A DNA stretch of 64,000 nt from JACMLD01 sp963705285. Lineage in GTDB: Bacteria > Bacteroidota > Bacteroidia > Chitinophagales > Chitinophagaceae. Numbering within the stretch: the first letter of the stretch is position 1; the number at the start of each line of letters is the position of its first letter. The stretch is taken from assembly GCA_963705285.1 (NCBI GenBank), contig OY970066.1, positions 434,001 to 498,000 on the forward strand. Direction: 5' to 3'. The notes below the pieces were generated by a model. That model searched no databases and was not told the origin of the DNA. It saw only the letters and a program-made list of their open reading frames with translations. Positions 17,068-24,511 of the stretch are shown piece by piece. Both the position numbers and the translations under genes were made by a program.

Positions 17068-18474
17068 TCAGATCAGGTTTTTCCGTTTTAAGGTGTACAG
17101 TGTTACCAGTTGTATCAGCAAAGTAATGCCTAATAAAGGTAAAATATTCAATACAACATCTTTCAATTTTCCGCCTTCCAAAAATAGGCCGTAAAAAGCC
17201 TCCAGGCACCAGTGCAGTGGCGATAGCTTCATAATACCCTGGAATGATGCGGGCATGGCAAAACTGGGTACTAAAATACCGCCGATAGCTGCCAGCAGTA
17301 CTATAGAAACAGCGCCAAAACCATTGGCCTGCTCTTGCGTTTGGGCAAAAACACCAATGCAGATGGCATAGCTTACCGCACACCAGCCGCAAATAATTGT
17401 TACTACCAATAAGCCTGCTTTATCTGCTGGTATATTTAATGCCGGCAACCCTACTAACGGAAACAGCCACACACCAATAGAAAAGATGGCGGCTGTTTGC
17501 AGCATGGTAACCGCCAGGTAAGCAAGCTGCTTAGATAACAGTGCAACAAGATAGCTGGTGGGCAATGTTTTGAGGCGTAGAAAGCTACCATTCATTTTCT
17601 CCCTTACCACCCCGGCACCAAGAGAGATTACAATAAAAAACATAGCAAAGATTGTCCAGGCAGGTATGTTGTGTTGCGTGGCATTGGGAATATTCCTGCT
17701 GCCGTTACGCGATATAGGCACCTCATGAATACCTGCCTCGTTGTTCATCATTTCATTTTCAAATGATGCGGGCAATTCTTTTTCGTTTAGTGAGAAATAG
17801 AGGCTTTGTAAAATCTGTTTGTTTTCTACAATCTGCAATGCACTGCGCAAGGCCCCCTGTATAGATGCCCGGAAAGACATTTGCAACACCGGGTGGTAGT
17901 ACAAGGTAACCGGCTCTACACCTGCCGCTTTATTGTTTCCGGAATCATTTTGAAGGCCGAATTCATTGAGCGCCCTGCCGGAAACATTTTTTGCTTTTGC
18001 GCTGATGGTGGCAGAAAAATGTGAAGGTACCACTATTGCCACCAGCGCGTCTTTTGCATGCATACGGTCTGTTATCTGTTTTTCAGATTCATCCTTTGTT
18101 ACCTGCTTTACATCAAACATGCCTATTTTCTCAATGGCTTCTACCAGTTGCCGGCTGGCATTGCCGGTGTCTTTGTTGCAAAGCAGCAACGGCACTTTAT
18201 TATCGTTCACCAGTTCAAACGTACTGTTTTGAATGGCGGTAATTACAATGGCCAGTACAATGGGCATCACAAACATTAGTGTAAGCCCCACTTTGTCGCG
18301 GGTTAAAATGCGGATGTCCTTTATTATAGTGGCCCAGAGTTTATACAAAATGGCGGTTGGTTTAATTGAAAATTCAAAAACTTTGGCAGGAGAATGATTA
18401 AAAGTAAAAATTAAAAAACTGCAGTCACATACAGCATTTGACTTTTGAATTTTTACTTTTGATTTTGTAATCAC
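17068..18474 (-). CDS. ABC-2 type transporter permease; true start uncertain
   Basis: The frame opens with GTG at 18474, overlapping the ATPase stop codon by four bases. The first ~42 residues, however, are translated from an AT-rich palindrome (18397-18468) and do not look like protein; the recognisable N-terminus is KLWATIIKDIRILTRDKVG. A start near TTG 18348 is therefore more likely, giving about 426 aa. One membrane segment (GLTLMFVMPIVLAIV) precedes a large extracytoplasmic domain of ~200 residues, followed by five membrane segments in the C-terminal half. With the upstream ATPase it would form an exporter, probably moving the operon's lipid product or precursor to the envelope. Confidence 0.88.
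   Translation of the reverse strand: MITKSKVKIQKSNAVCDCSFLIFTFNHSPAKVFEFSIKPTAILYKLWATIIKDIRILTRDKVGLTLMFVMPIVLAIVITAIQNSTFELVNDNKVPLLLCNKDTGNASRQLVEAIEKIGMFDVKQVTKDESEKQITDRMHAKDALVAIVVPSHFSATISAKAKNVSGRALNEFGLQNDSGNNKAAGVEPVTLYYHPVLQMSFRASIQGALRSALQIVENKQILQSLYFSLNEKELPASFENEMMNNEAGIHEVPISRNGSRNIPNATQHNIPAWTIFAMFFIVISLGAGVVREKMNGSFLRLKTLPTSYLVALLSKQLAYLAVTMLQTAAIFSIGVWLFPLVGLPALNIPADKAGLLVVTIICGWCAVSYAICIGVFAQTQEQANGFGAVSIVLLAAIGGILVPSFAMPASFQGIMKLSPLHWCLEAFYGLFLEGGKLKDVVLNILPLLGITLLIQLVTLYTLKRKNLI
18397..18468. repeat. AT-rich inverted repeat inside the ABC transporter genes
   Basis: Left arm around AAAAGTAAAAATT (18398-18420), right arm around AATTTTTACTTTT (18440-18467), loop of about 20 bp. 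It lies between the ATPase stop codon and the credible permease N-terminus and would form a hairpin in the operon mRNA. Confidence 0.75.
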
Positions 18475-19226
18475 CCACTCGCATCACGGTATGCATGCCC
18501 GGTTAACTTTATAAACAATCCTTCCAGGTGTTGCTCGGCGTTGGCGGCCAGTAAATCAGGCAATGTACCGTGTGCAATTATTTTTCCTTCATCAAACAAT
18601 GCAATCTTAGTACACAAATCCTCTGCCTCTTTCAACTGGTGAGAAGTGTATATTAAGGTGGTGCCGCTTTTATTGAGTTCCATGAGGTAATTAATGATAG
18701 CATGGCGTGTCTGTACATCTACGCCAACGGTTGGCTCGTCTAGAAAAAGTATGCGCGGTTCATGCATCACACCAATGGCCAGGTTTACACGGCGTTTCAT
18801 ACCGCCCGAAAATTTTTGTACCTGCTTTTTACCAACATCTGTCAACCCTAGTACTTCCAGAAGGTGGGTTGTTCTTTGTTTAATTTGTTGTTTCTGCAAT
18901 CCATACCACGCCCCAAAAAATGCCAGGTTTTCAATAGGGCTTAGTTCCTGGTAAAAAGAAAAATCTTGTGGCACAAAACCAAATAAATGATTGAATGATT
19001 TTTTGTGCGGCAATACCTTGTTGCCCAGCAGTTCAATACTTCCTTCGTGAAATGAAAGCAGGCCGGTCATACAGTTCATTAATGTTGTTTTGCCTGCACC
19101 GTTAGGCCCAAACAAACCAAACCGTTCACCCTTGTCTACATTCAAATCAAGATTTGTAAAAACAGGCTGTGCCTGGCCGGCATATTGAAAAGCGAGGTGG
19201 TGAATGCTTACAGCTGCGTTGCTCAT
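18471..19226 (-). CDS. ABC transporter ATP-binding protein
   Basis: 251 aa from MSNAAVSIHHLAF, whose ATG overlaps the stop of the preceding gene (ATGA); an ATG three codons upstream is also open. Walker A is GPNGAGKTT (residues 40-48), Q-loop FVPQDFSFY, signature FSGGMKRR, Walker B ILFLDEP, H-loop YTSHQ. It belongs to the drug/lipid exporter class of ABC-2 ATPases (CcmA-like). It works with the permease encoded next. Confidence 0.95.
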   Translation of the reverse strand: MSNAAVSIHHLAFQYAGQAQPVFTNLDLNVDKGERFGLFGPNGAGKTTLMNCMTGLLSFHEGSIELLGNKVLPHKKSFNHLFGFVPQDFSFYQELSPIENLAFFGAWYGLQKQQIKQRTTHLLEVLGLTDVGKKQVQKFSGGMKRRVNLAIGVMHEPRILFLDEPTVGVDVQTRHAIINYLMELNKSGTTLIYTSHQLKEAEDLCTKIALFDEGKIIAHGTLPDLLAANAEQHLEGLFIKLTGHAYRDASG

Positions 19227-20239
19227 GTACGCCATTTAATGGTAGAAAGGGCTTGAAACGCTTTTCTCTCTATTTCAGATAATTCAATCAGGTAATCGCC
19301 CATGGTATTATAATCTTCCTGGCTGCCAATTCTTCCTTTATAAATACCGGCTGCCTGCACGGCGGCAGTACGCCATAGGTCGCCGGCACGGGTAAACGTT
19401 GCTGAAATATCCATTAAGGCATCAATGGGGTGAAAGGCATGTGCCTGCTGCAGAAAGGCGCCATATATATAACGGAAGCCGCCGCCGCCAGTGCCTATCT
19501 CTTCCTGCATGCGCACCAGTTGTGCCAGGTAAAGGCCGGCTTTGTGAGGGCCCAGCTTATCGCGCCATTTTTTTATTTTTCTTCCCGTGTAGGCTATTCC
19601 TTTTACCCCGGCAAAACCACCGGGTATGCGCAGCATATCGCGCACATTTCTTTTTACACCGGTAACAATAGCTTTTCTTATCTGGTCGTCTGTAATAACG
19701 CGCTGCTCTTTTGGATAATAAATCTGCCCTCTTGGCGCCAGTGCGCCTTTTGCAAAACGCACCCGCTCCAATTCATACGCAGACAGCGTGGTAACGTTTT
19801 CCATTACCGGATCGCTCACTAAAAAATTATCGCCTTCCCTGCCGTACACTATTAAATTATGTGCGTTGAAATGAAACCGGTATTCTTTGGGAAAATAAGA
19901 AAGATAATAAACACCTACCTGGCAACCAACCGGATGGCCCTGCTCAAGACATTCCATCAAAAACTTTTCAGCTTCCTGTTTGGAACTGAATTTTTTTCTG
20001 ACTACCGGAATACCCAGCGATTTACAGGTTCTTTTAAAGATAAGCCCGGGCTGTGTGCGGAAGGCGATGGCCGGGCCATTATTGATTTTCAGCAATGGAA
20101 TATAAATGAAAAAGAGCCCGGATCCAATACCAAATACCATGGGCTCTGTCATGCTTCTGATGCCAATTGTTTTCAGCAGGTTGGTGGTAACGCCATTTTC
20201 GCAATGTGCAGCCTGCAAATGTTCAAAGTTAACCTTCAT
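19223..20239 (-). CDS. BtrH N-terminal domain protein (DUF4872 type)
   Basis: 338 aa, no signal peptide. The BtrH-type N-terminal domain is papain-like: C13 in QAAHCENG, His in FHFNAHNLIVYG and Asp in FLVSDPV form the expected Cys-His-Asp set. BtrH itself is an acyltransferase that moves an acyl group from an ACP in butirosin synthesis, so this protein may release or transfer the ACP-bound product here. The C-terminal part (after ~residue 190) matches the DUF4872 region usually found with it. It overlaps the upstream gene by 11 bases and the ATPase by 4, so the genes are translationally coupled. It is a regular member of dialkylresorcinol/flexirubin clusters. Confidence 0.85.
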   Translation of the reverse strand: MKVNFEHLQAAHCENGVTTNLLKTIGIRSMTEPMVFGIGSGLFFIYIPLLKINNGPAIAFRTQPGLIFKRTCKSLGIPVVRKKFSSKQEAEKFLMECLEQGHPVGCQVGVYYLSYFPKEYRFHFNAHNLIVYGREGDNFLVSDPVMENVTTLSAYELERVRFAKGALAPRGQIYYPKEQRVITDDQIRKAIVTGVKRNVRDMLRIPGGFAGVKGIAYTGRKIKKWRDKLGPHKAGLYLAQLVRMQEEIGTGGGGFRYIYGAFLQQAHAFHPIDALMDISATFTRAGDLWRTAAVQAAGIYKGRIGSQEDYNTMGDYLIELSEIERKAFQALSTIKWRT

Positions 20240-20636
20240 GCACTTCCATGGTTTTAAGTTCCGTTATACTCACGTTGAATGCAGTGGCGTACCGCTGTAA
20301 TTTCTTTTCTGATAGTTTTTCAAACACGGCGGGTTTAAGATGTCTTTTTACCTGCCACTTCCAGAAACCTGTATATGCGCTTACTATACCGGTATCCATT
20401 AACCGCAGTTCCATAAAAAACAGTACCGGACTTGCTTCTTTGTTCTGCACTTTTTGCCTGGCCACGGCAATGCGCTGTTCAATATCTTTCCACGCCACAT
20501 CAAGCGCGGTGGCTTTTACTTCCCACCCGCGGCTTAGCTCGGTAACATAATTGCCTGAGCTGTCTACTGCATAGCAAACTTCTTTGGTGAATTTATCAAG
20601 GGCGCTGGGGTCTTGCGGTATATTCTCTTTTTTCAT
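20229..20636 (-). CDS. Conserved small protein of the dialkylresorcinol-type operon
   Basis: 135 aa, soluble, no signal peptide. I do not recognise a named domain. The sequence is mixed alpha/beta with conserved-looking aromatic segments (RGWEVKATALDVAW, YTGFWKWQVKRHLKP). It lies between darB and the BtrH-like gene and overlaps the latter by 11 bases (its stop lies inside the next reading frame), so it is expressed with them. It may be an accessory or chaperone of the condensing enzymes, which is inference from position only. Confidence 0.8.
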   Translation of the reverse strand: MKKENIPQDPSALDKFTKEVCYAVDSSGNYVTELSRGWEVKATALDVAWKDIEQRIAVARQKVQNKEASPVLFFMELRLMDTGIVSAYTGFWKWQVKRHLKPAVFEKLSEKKLQRYATAFNVSITELKTMEVHEG

Positions 20637-20689
20637 ACTACTCTATTTTGGTGCAGCATATTTTGAATAAACATCAGCCCCGGCAGTCA

Positions 20690-21838
20690 TCAGCAAACGG
20701 TCAGCAGGGCATACATATAAGAGAACCTGGAACTTTCCGGTACCAGCAACAAAATCTTTTCGCCTTTTTTCAGCCGGCCGCTTTTAAACAATTCATCAAT
20801 CATCAGGTAAACAGAGCCTGCGCCTACATTGCCCATACTATCCAGGTTGGTAAACCATTTTTCACTGGGTATGGCATTGTCATTAAGGACCAGTTCATCC
20901 GCAATTTTGTTCCTGAAAAACTCGCTCGACATGTGTGGTAAAAAATAATCTATCTCAGATGATTTGACTCCTTTTTCTGCCAGCAGCGATTTCAACCTGA
21001 TGCCACCCAGCTTAACAATGTTTTCACTCAGCAGTTTTACATCCTGCTTAAGACTTAAAATAGACTGCGCGGCTATTTCTTCGGGAGAATAATCCATATA
21101 GCTTTTGAGCGAACCATCTTTTAGTTTCTCGCTGGCCATATACATACATACATCCATGTGATTGGCATACGATACCCCTTCCAGCCATTCTATACGCAGG
21201 TTAAGCGCGTTGTCATTTTTTTTGCTGGATAATAAAAATGCGGCCGCACCGTCTGACAACATCCAGCGTAAAAATTCTTTTTCAAAACTGATGTAAGGAT
21301 TCTCTTCCAACTGTGCCAGCTTCTGCGCTTCTTCTGCAAATGCTTCTGCACGCATGGCGCGCGAGAGCCGCTCTGAGCCAGAGGTAACCGCCGTTTCCAC
21401 ATCTCCGGTACGGATAGCCATAAATGCATACTTGAATGCGTGCATGCCCGCGCAGCATACACCCGAAGGAGATACTACTTCAATGGCATTGGTTTCCGGC
21501 AACCATCCGTGCACCATTACGGCGTGCGAAGGCATCATCTGGTCTGGAGACGAGGTGCCGCAACTCAGTAGTTGAAAAGATTTAAGTCCTTCCGGCTGGT
21601 TATCAAACAAAGCCCTTATTGCCAGGGCCGTCATTTCTGCGTTGGTATGCGTGGGCTTGCCTTCTTTAGTAAGGGCATAAAACCGTCTTTTAATTCCATT
21701 ATTGCGCAGCACGATCCTTCTGGATTTGGAAGGCTGCGCATTTATCAACCCCAAATACTCCTCCATCTCCTCATTTGAAATAGGTTCGTTAGGTAAATAG
21801 CTGGCTGTTTTTGTAATATAAACTTCTTTAAACGACAT
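20690..21838 (-). CDS. darB: Ketoacyl synthase III family condensing enzyme (DarB type)
   Basis: 382 aa. Ketosynthase III fold with all three active-site residues: C129 in SGVCCAGMHAFKYA, His in FLPHMSSEFF and Asn in NLDSMGNVGAGS. DarB works with DarA to join two beta-ketoacyl chains into a cyclohexanedione that becomes a 2,5-dialkylresorcinol, the lipid part of flexirubins and some aryl polyenes. Its neighbour darA, 12 bp upstream, supports that over a FabH role, as does the long spacing between the Cys and His motifs. Confidence 0.88.
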   Translation of the reverse strand: MSFKEVYITKTASYLPNEPISNEEMEEYLGLINAQPSKSRRIVLRNNGIKRRFYALTKEGKPTHTNAEMTALAIRALFDNQPEGLKSFQLLSCGTSSPDQMMPSHAVMVHGWLPETNAIEVVSPSGVCCAGMHAFKYAFMAIRTGDVETAVTSGSERLSRAMRAEAFAEEAQKLAQLEENPYISFEKEFLRWMLSDGAAAFLLSSKKNDNALNLRIEWLEGVSYANHMDVCMYMASEKLKDGSLKSYMDYSPEEIAAQSILSLKQDVKLLSENIVKLGGIRLKSLLAEKGVKSSEIDYFLPHMSSEFFRNKIADELVLNDNAIPSEKWFTNLDSMGNVGAGSVYLMIDELFKSGRLKKGEKILLLVPESSRFSYMYALLTVC

Positions 21839-21850
21839 CTACAAAAATGG

Positions 21851-22750
21851 TTAATTAACTGCTAGGTAATATTGTTTCTTTTTCTCTATGCTTTTAATCA
21901 AAAATGGTTTGAAGAGCAATGTATTAATGAGCAGCACAACGGGCGCTATAATAAATAGCGCAATCAGCAGGTAATATTTAAATACCACCAGCCAGGCAGT
22001 CCGGTTTTTTCTTTTAATGATAAAATTTGCCCAAATTGAAAACAATTTGGTAGCCCTTGGCTCAATAAACATGAGGTTGGATTTTACCTCTACCGCTTTT
22101 TGTTTTACCAGTGCCGGTTGCAATGCTTCCCAGTTTCCAGTGAGCAAGTGTTGCAATGTGGTTTCACCAAAAACTTTTACATGTTCAATATCTTCGTCTG
22201 CAACGCCCGGTGTTGGAAATATACCCCACATACTATCTTTTTTTCCTGTCAGCATCCAGTAAAGGATGGTTACGCCGCTTACCAGGTTACTGTTTTTATC
22301 TACCAGGGCAATATTGCCTGCTAAATTTGCACCATTATCATGCAGCATTTTTTTTACGCGTTCCTGGGCCTTCAGCCACATATTGCGCGCGCCAATTATG
22401 GTTACCACCGGTGTGTTTTTTACAACAGCTTTTAATGTTGGATGCTGTAAAAGCGCATTTGCTGGTATACTGGGCGACAGATACCATGGTTGGTAAGCAA
22501 AAATAATCAAATCATAAGAATCTTCTTTTAATTCGAAAGGGGCTAATGGTGTGGGTATGCCTAACACCGACTCTGGCATGGCATCAAAAAAACGTTGCGC
22601 CGTCCAGGGAAAGTTAAAGGCCTGCAGCGGTTGTACCACCACTTTCTCAACCACCATACCTGCTGCAGTAAAAACACCGGTAAAATTGTCAACAATCTGT
22701 CCAAGCTGGCCAGACTGTGTATAATAAATAGCTAATATTTTTTTACTCAT
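21851..22750 (-). CDS. darA: Dialkylresorcinol condensing enzyme DarA
   Basis: 299 aa from MSKKILAIYYTQSGQL; a TTG three codons upstream is not needed. The N-terminal half is flavodoxin-like (IYYTQSGQLGQIVDNF, then LIIFAYQPWYLSPSIPA and TIIGARNMWLKAQE). The C-terminus carries one strong hydrophobic helix (LLIALFIIAPVVLLIN), so the enzyme is membrane-associated. DarA with DarB makes the dialkylresorcinol ring in Chitinophaga, Flavobacterium and Azoarcus. It is second in the operon, after a secreted protein gene. Confidence 0.88.
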   Translation of the reverse strand: MSKKILAIYYTQSGQLGQIVDNFTGVFTAAGMVVEKVVVQPLQAFNFPWTAQRFFDAMPESVLGIPTPLAPFELKEDSYDLIIFAYQPWYLSPSIPANALLQHPTLKAVVKNTPVVTIIGARNMWLKAQERVKKMLHDNGANLAGNIALVDKNSNLVSGVTILYWMLTGKKDSMWGIFPTPGVADEDIEHVKVFGETTLQHLLTGNWEALQPALVKQKAVEVKSNLMFIEPRATKLFSIWANFIIKRKNRTAWLVVFKYYLLIALFIIAPVVLLINTLLFKPFLIKSIEKKKQYYLAVN

Positions 22751-22763
22751 ACCGGGCAACGGG

Positions 22764-23258
22764 TTACAGGTCTGCTGGTGTTAAAATCTTTGATTCTTTT
22801 GCATAGTCCTGCACGGCTTCGCGCACCACGGGCTGCAATTTTTTAAAATTATTTTTGATGTATGCTTTATCGCTTTCCATGTTTTTTTTATATCCTAAAA
22901 TACCGGGTGCATGTTCCTGTATCATCAGCCGCAGAAAACGAAACTCGGCATTGGAACTATCTTTCTCTAGAACTGCTTCTAATTTTTTATGACCCTGCTT
23001 AAACAAATCCAGTTTCTTTTTTGGGCCAGATGCAAACCCGGCCTTTTTCATCAGCAATGCCCCTTCGTACGCACTTTTATCTGTTACGGTTTCTGATTGC
23101 AACAGGCCCAATTGTTGGTCAATGGCTTTTTTATCTTTACCAGCCATAACGGTATAAAAATCTTTTTTTGCAAAGGCGTTACTGTTAGCCTGGGCAAAAA
23201 GCCCGCTGTTTCCAGAAATCCATACAACCACGAGGCAGACTGCAGCAATATATTTCAT
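22764..23258 (-). CDS. Secreted helical protein, first gene of the dialkylresorcinol-type operon
   Basis: 164 aa with a clear signal peptide (MKYIAAVCLVVVWISGNSGLFAQA). The mature part is all-helical and Lys-rich (KKAIDQQLGLLQS, FKQGHKKLEAVLEK, FRFLRLMIQEHAPG) with TPR-like spacing. I know of no function. It lies 13 bp upstream of darA and directly behind the only strong promoter in the region, so it is part of the pathway's transcript and probably acts in the periplasm or outer membrane, where the finished lipid resides. Confidence 0.85.
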   Translation of the reverse strand: MKYIAAVCLVVVWISGNSGLFAQANSNAFAKKDFYTVMAGKDKKAIDQQLGLLQSETVTDKSAYEGALLMKKAGFASGPKKKLDLFKQGHKKLEAVLEKDSSNAEFRFLRLMIQEHAPGILGYKKNMESDKAYIKNNFKKLQPVVREAVQDYAKESKILTPADL

Positions 23259-23277
23259 GGATATAATTTTAAAGTTT

Positions 23278-23308
23278 CAAATATAAAGAATAAACAGAAG
23301 GAGCAAAA
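23278..23308 (-). promoter_or_regulatory. Bacteroidota-type promoter of the dialkylresorcinol-type operon
   Basis: On the minus strand TATATTTG (23278-23285) matches the -7 consensus TAnnTTTG and is preceded by TTTG (23304-23307) at an 18-bp spacing. The predicted start lies within about 20 bases of the first gene's ATG (23258), and the site is just downstream of a terminator, so the operon has its own promoter. Confidence 0.65.
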
Positions 23309-23332
23309 TCATGTTTAAGGGGGCTTTGCGCA

Positions 23333-23360
23333 AATAAAAAACCGCCCCCAAAGAGAGCGG
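23333..23360 (-). terminator. Terminator of the first repeated non-coding unit
   Basis: On the minus strand a GC-rich stem (CCGCTCTC with GGGGGCGG, 23342-23360) is followed by TTTTTTATTTG. It closes the copy-1 unit and precedes the dar promoter. Confidence 0.6.
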
Positions 23361-23394
23361 CTATCATTAAAAGGTGTCCGGCTTCAATGGAACC

Positions 23395-23472
23395 TTATAT
23401 TGACGGAAATGGCAACCTCGTTTAATTCAATGTCCAGTTTGAATTATTACCCTAAGCTCTTCAAAAAAATGC
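23395..23472 (-). ncRNA. Conserved ~75-nt block, copy 1 (candidate small RNA)
   Basis: This block is repeated at 23662-23737. Shared words on the plus strand, in order, are TATTGACGGAA, GCAACCTC, AATTCAATGTCCAGTTTG and AAGCTCTTCA. The spaces between them differ by one or two bases, which would break any reading frame, so conservation is not of protein. Each copy is followed on the minus strand by its own hairpin and T-run. A structured RNA of 100-250 nt on the minus strand fits best, but no known family is recognised and no promoter was found. Confidence 0.35.
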
Positions 23473-23598
23473 TGAACGGGATATTTTTTCGGGCGCTGGC
23501 AATGTTGTTTCGACCAATGCATGCATTTGCCAGATAATATAAGAGACATTGTGGTAAAAGCTATCATTGCCCGGTTTGTTGCGGAATGGGTAGGAAAC

Positions 23599-23625
23599 AA
23601 AAAAATAAAACCGCTCATTGAGCGG
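23599..23625 (-). terminator. Terminator of the second repeated non-coding unit
   Basis: CCGCT with AGCGG (23611-23625) around CATTG, followed on the minus strand by TTTTATTTTTTT. Confidence 0.65.
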
Positions 23626-23661
23626 CTTGTATTTATAAAAAGATAGATCCGGGTGAATGCC

Positions 23662-23737
23662 CGTATTGACGGAAGATGTGCAACCTCATATCAATTCAAT
23701 GTCCAGTTTGAATTTGATAGTGTAAAGCTCTTCATTT
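23662..23737 (-). ncRNA. Conserved ~75-nt block, copy 2 (candidate small RNA)
   Basis: Second copy of the block at 23395-23472, about 265 bp away, same orientation, with its own downstream terminator (23599-23625). The spacing differences between copies are not multiples of three. Upstream of it on the minus strand lies the glutathione peroxidase terminator, so the unit is independent of that gene. Confidence 0.35.
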
Positions 23738-23824
23738 CAACTGAAATGTTTATATGATTTCGCGTAAAGCGTCAATAAACCTGCTGAATGACCATTTTTA
23801 AGGGATAAACCGTTTGGCAGGCAT

Positions 23825-23852
23825 AAAAAAGCTGCCGCTTTTCAGCGGCAGC
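23825..23852 (-). terminator. Intrinsic terminator of the glutathione peroxidase gene
   Basis: A perfect nine-base stem (GCTGCCGCT at 23831-23839, AGCGGCAGC at 23844-23852), loop TTTC, followed on the minus strand by six T. Confidence 0.88.
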
Positions 23853-23878
23853 CCGGTATAATTGATGCCTGTACGGCC

Positions 23879-24397
23879 TTAATTCAGGTATTTTGTAACT
23901 GCATCGGTCAGTTCCTGCCCTTTTACCCTATTGTCTATTACGGTTACCAGTTTACCATTTTCATCTACCAAAAACTTGGTAAAATTCCATTTTACCGGGT
24001 CTTTGATACCCATTTTTTCTGCCTCCTCTGTAAGGTATTTAAAAAGCGGGCTGATATCATCGCCTTTTACAGATACTTTCTCAGACATGGGAAAGCTTAC
24101 GCCATAATTTTTTTTACAAAACTCCTGTATTTCCTTGTTTGAGCCTGGCTCCTGCTCGTGAAAATTGTTGGCCGGAAAACCCACCACTACCAGTTTGTCT
24201 TTGTGTGCCTCGTATAATTTTTCCAGCGTTTCATATTGTGGGGTATTGCCGCACTTGGAAGCAGTATTTACAATCAATACTTTTTTGCCCTTGTATTTTG
24301 AAAGGTCGATGGCTTTACCATCGAGGCCGGTAACTTTAAAGTCGTAGATACTGGTAAATGTAGCAAATGTTAATGCCAGAAGTGCGATACGTAACAT
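23879..24397 (-). CDS. Glutathione peroxidase family protein (Cys type)
   Basis: 172 aa from MLRIALLALTFATFTS, a short hydrophobic leader that suggests export; the upstream 14 codons are not needed. The peroxidatic residue is C49 in NTASKCGNTPQYE, a Cys rather than selenocysteine. The catalytic Gln is Q82 in FHEQEPGSN, and Trp/Asn are in WNFTKFLVD. The usual second Cys position in the GFPCNQF motif is replaced by Ala-Asn (GFPANNF). Such bacterial enzymes mostly use thioredoxin as reductant. It would detoxify peroxides in the periplasm if the leader is functional. Monocistronic. Confidence 0.92.
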   Translation of the reverse strand: MLRIALLALTFATFTSIYDFKVTGLDGKAIDLSKYKGKKVLIVNTASKCGNTPQYETLEKLYEAHKDKLVVVGFPANNFHEQEPGSNKEIQEFCKKNYGVSFPMSEKVSVKGDDISPLFKYLTEEAEKMGIKDPVKWNFTKFLVDENGKLVTVIDNRVKGQELTDAVTKYLN

Positions 24398-24511
24398 GGT
24401 AAATAATTTTTGGTTTTGGAAATGTAATGGAACCAACAAATTTGGTGCAAAGAATGTTGGGTTGTAAAGTTAATTATTTTTTTACCGGGTTACTGCATGT
24501 TAACATGCGGA

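Noticed and set aside
23427..23618. 63-codon minus-strand frame
   Set aside because: It crosses the repeated non-coding block, and the other copy shows indels that would shift its frame.
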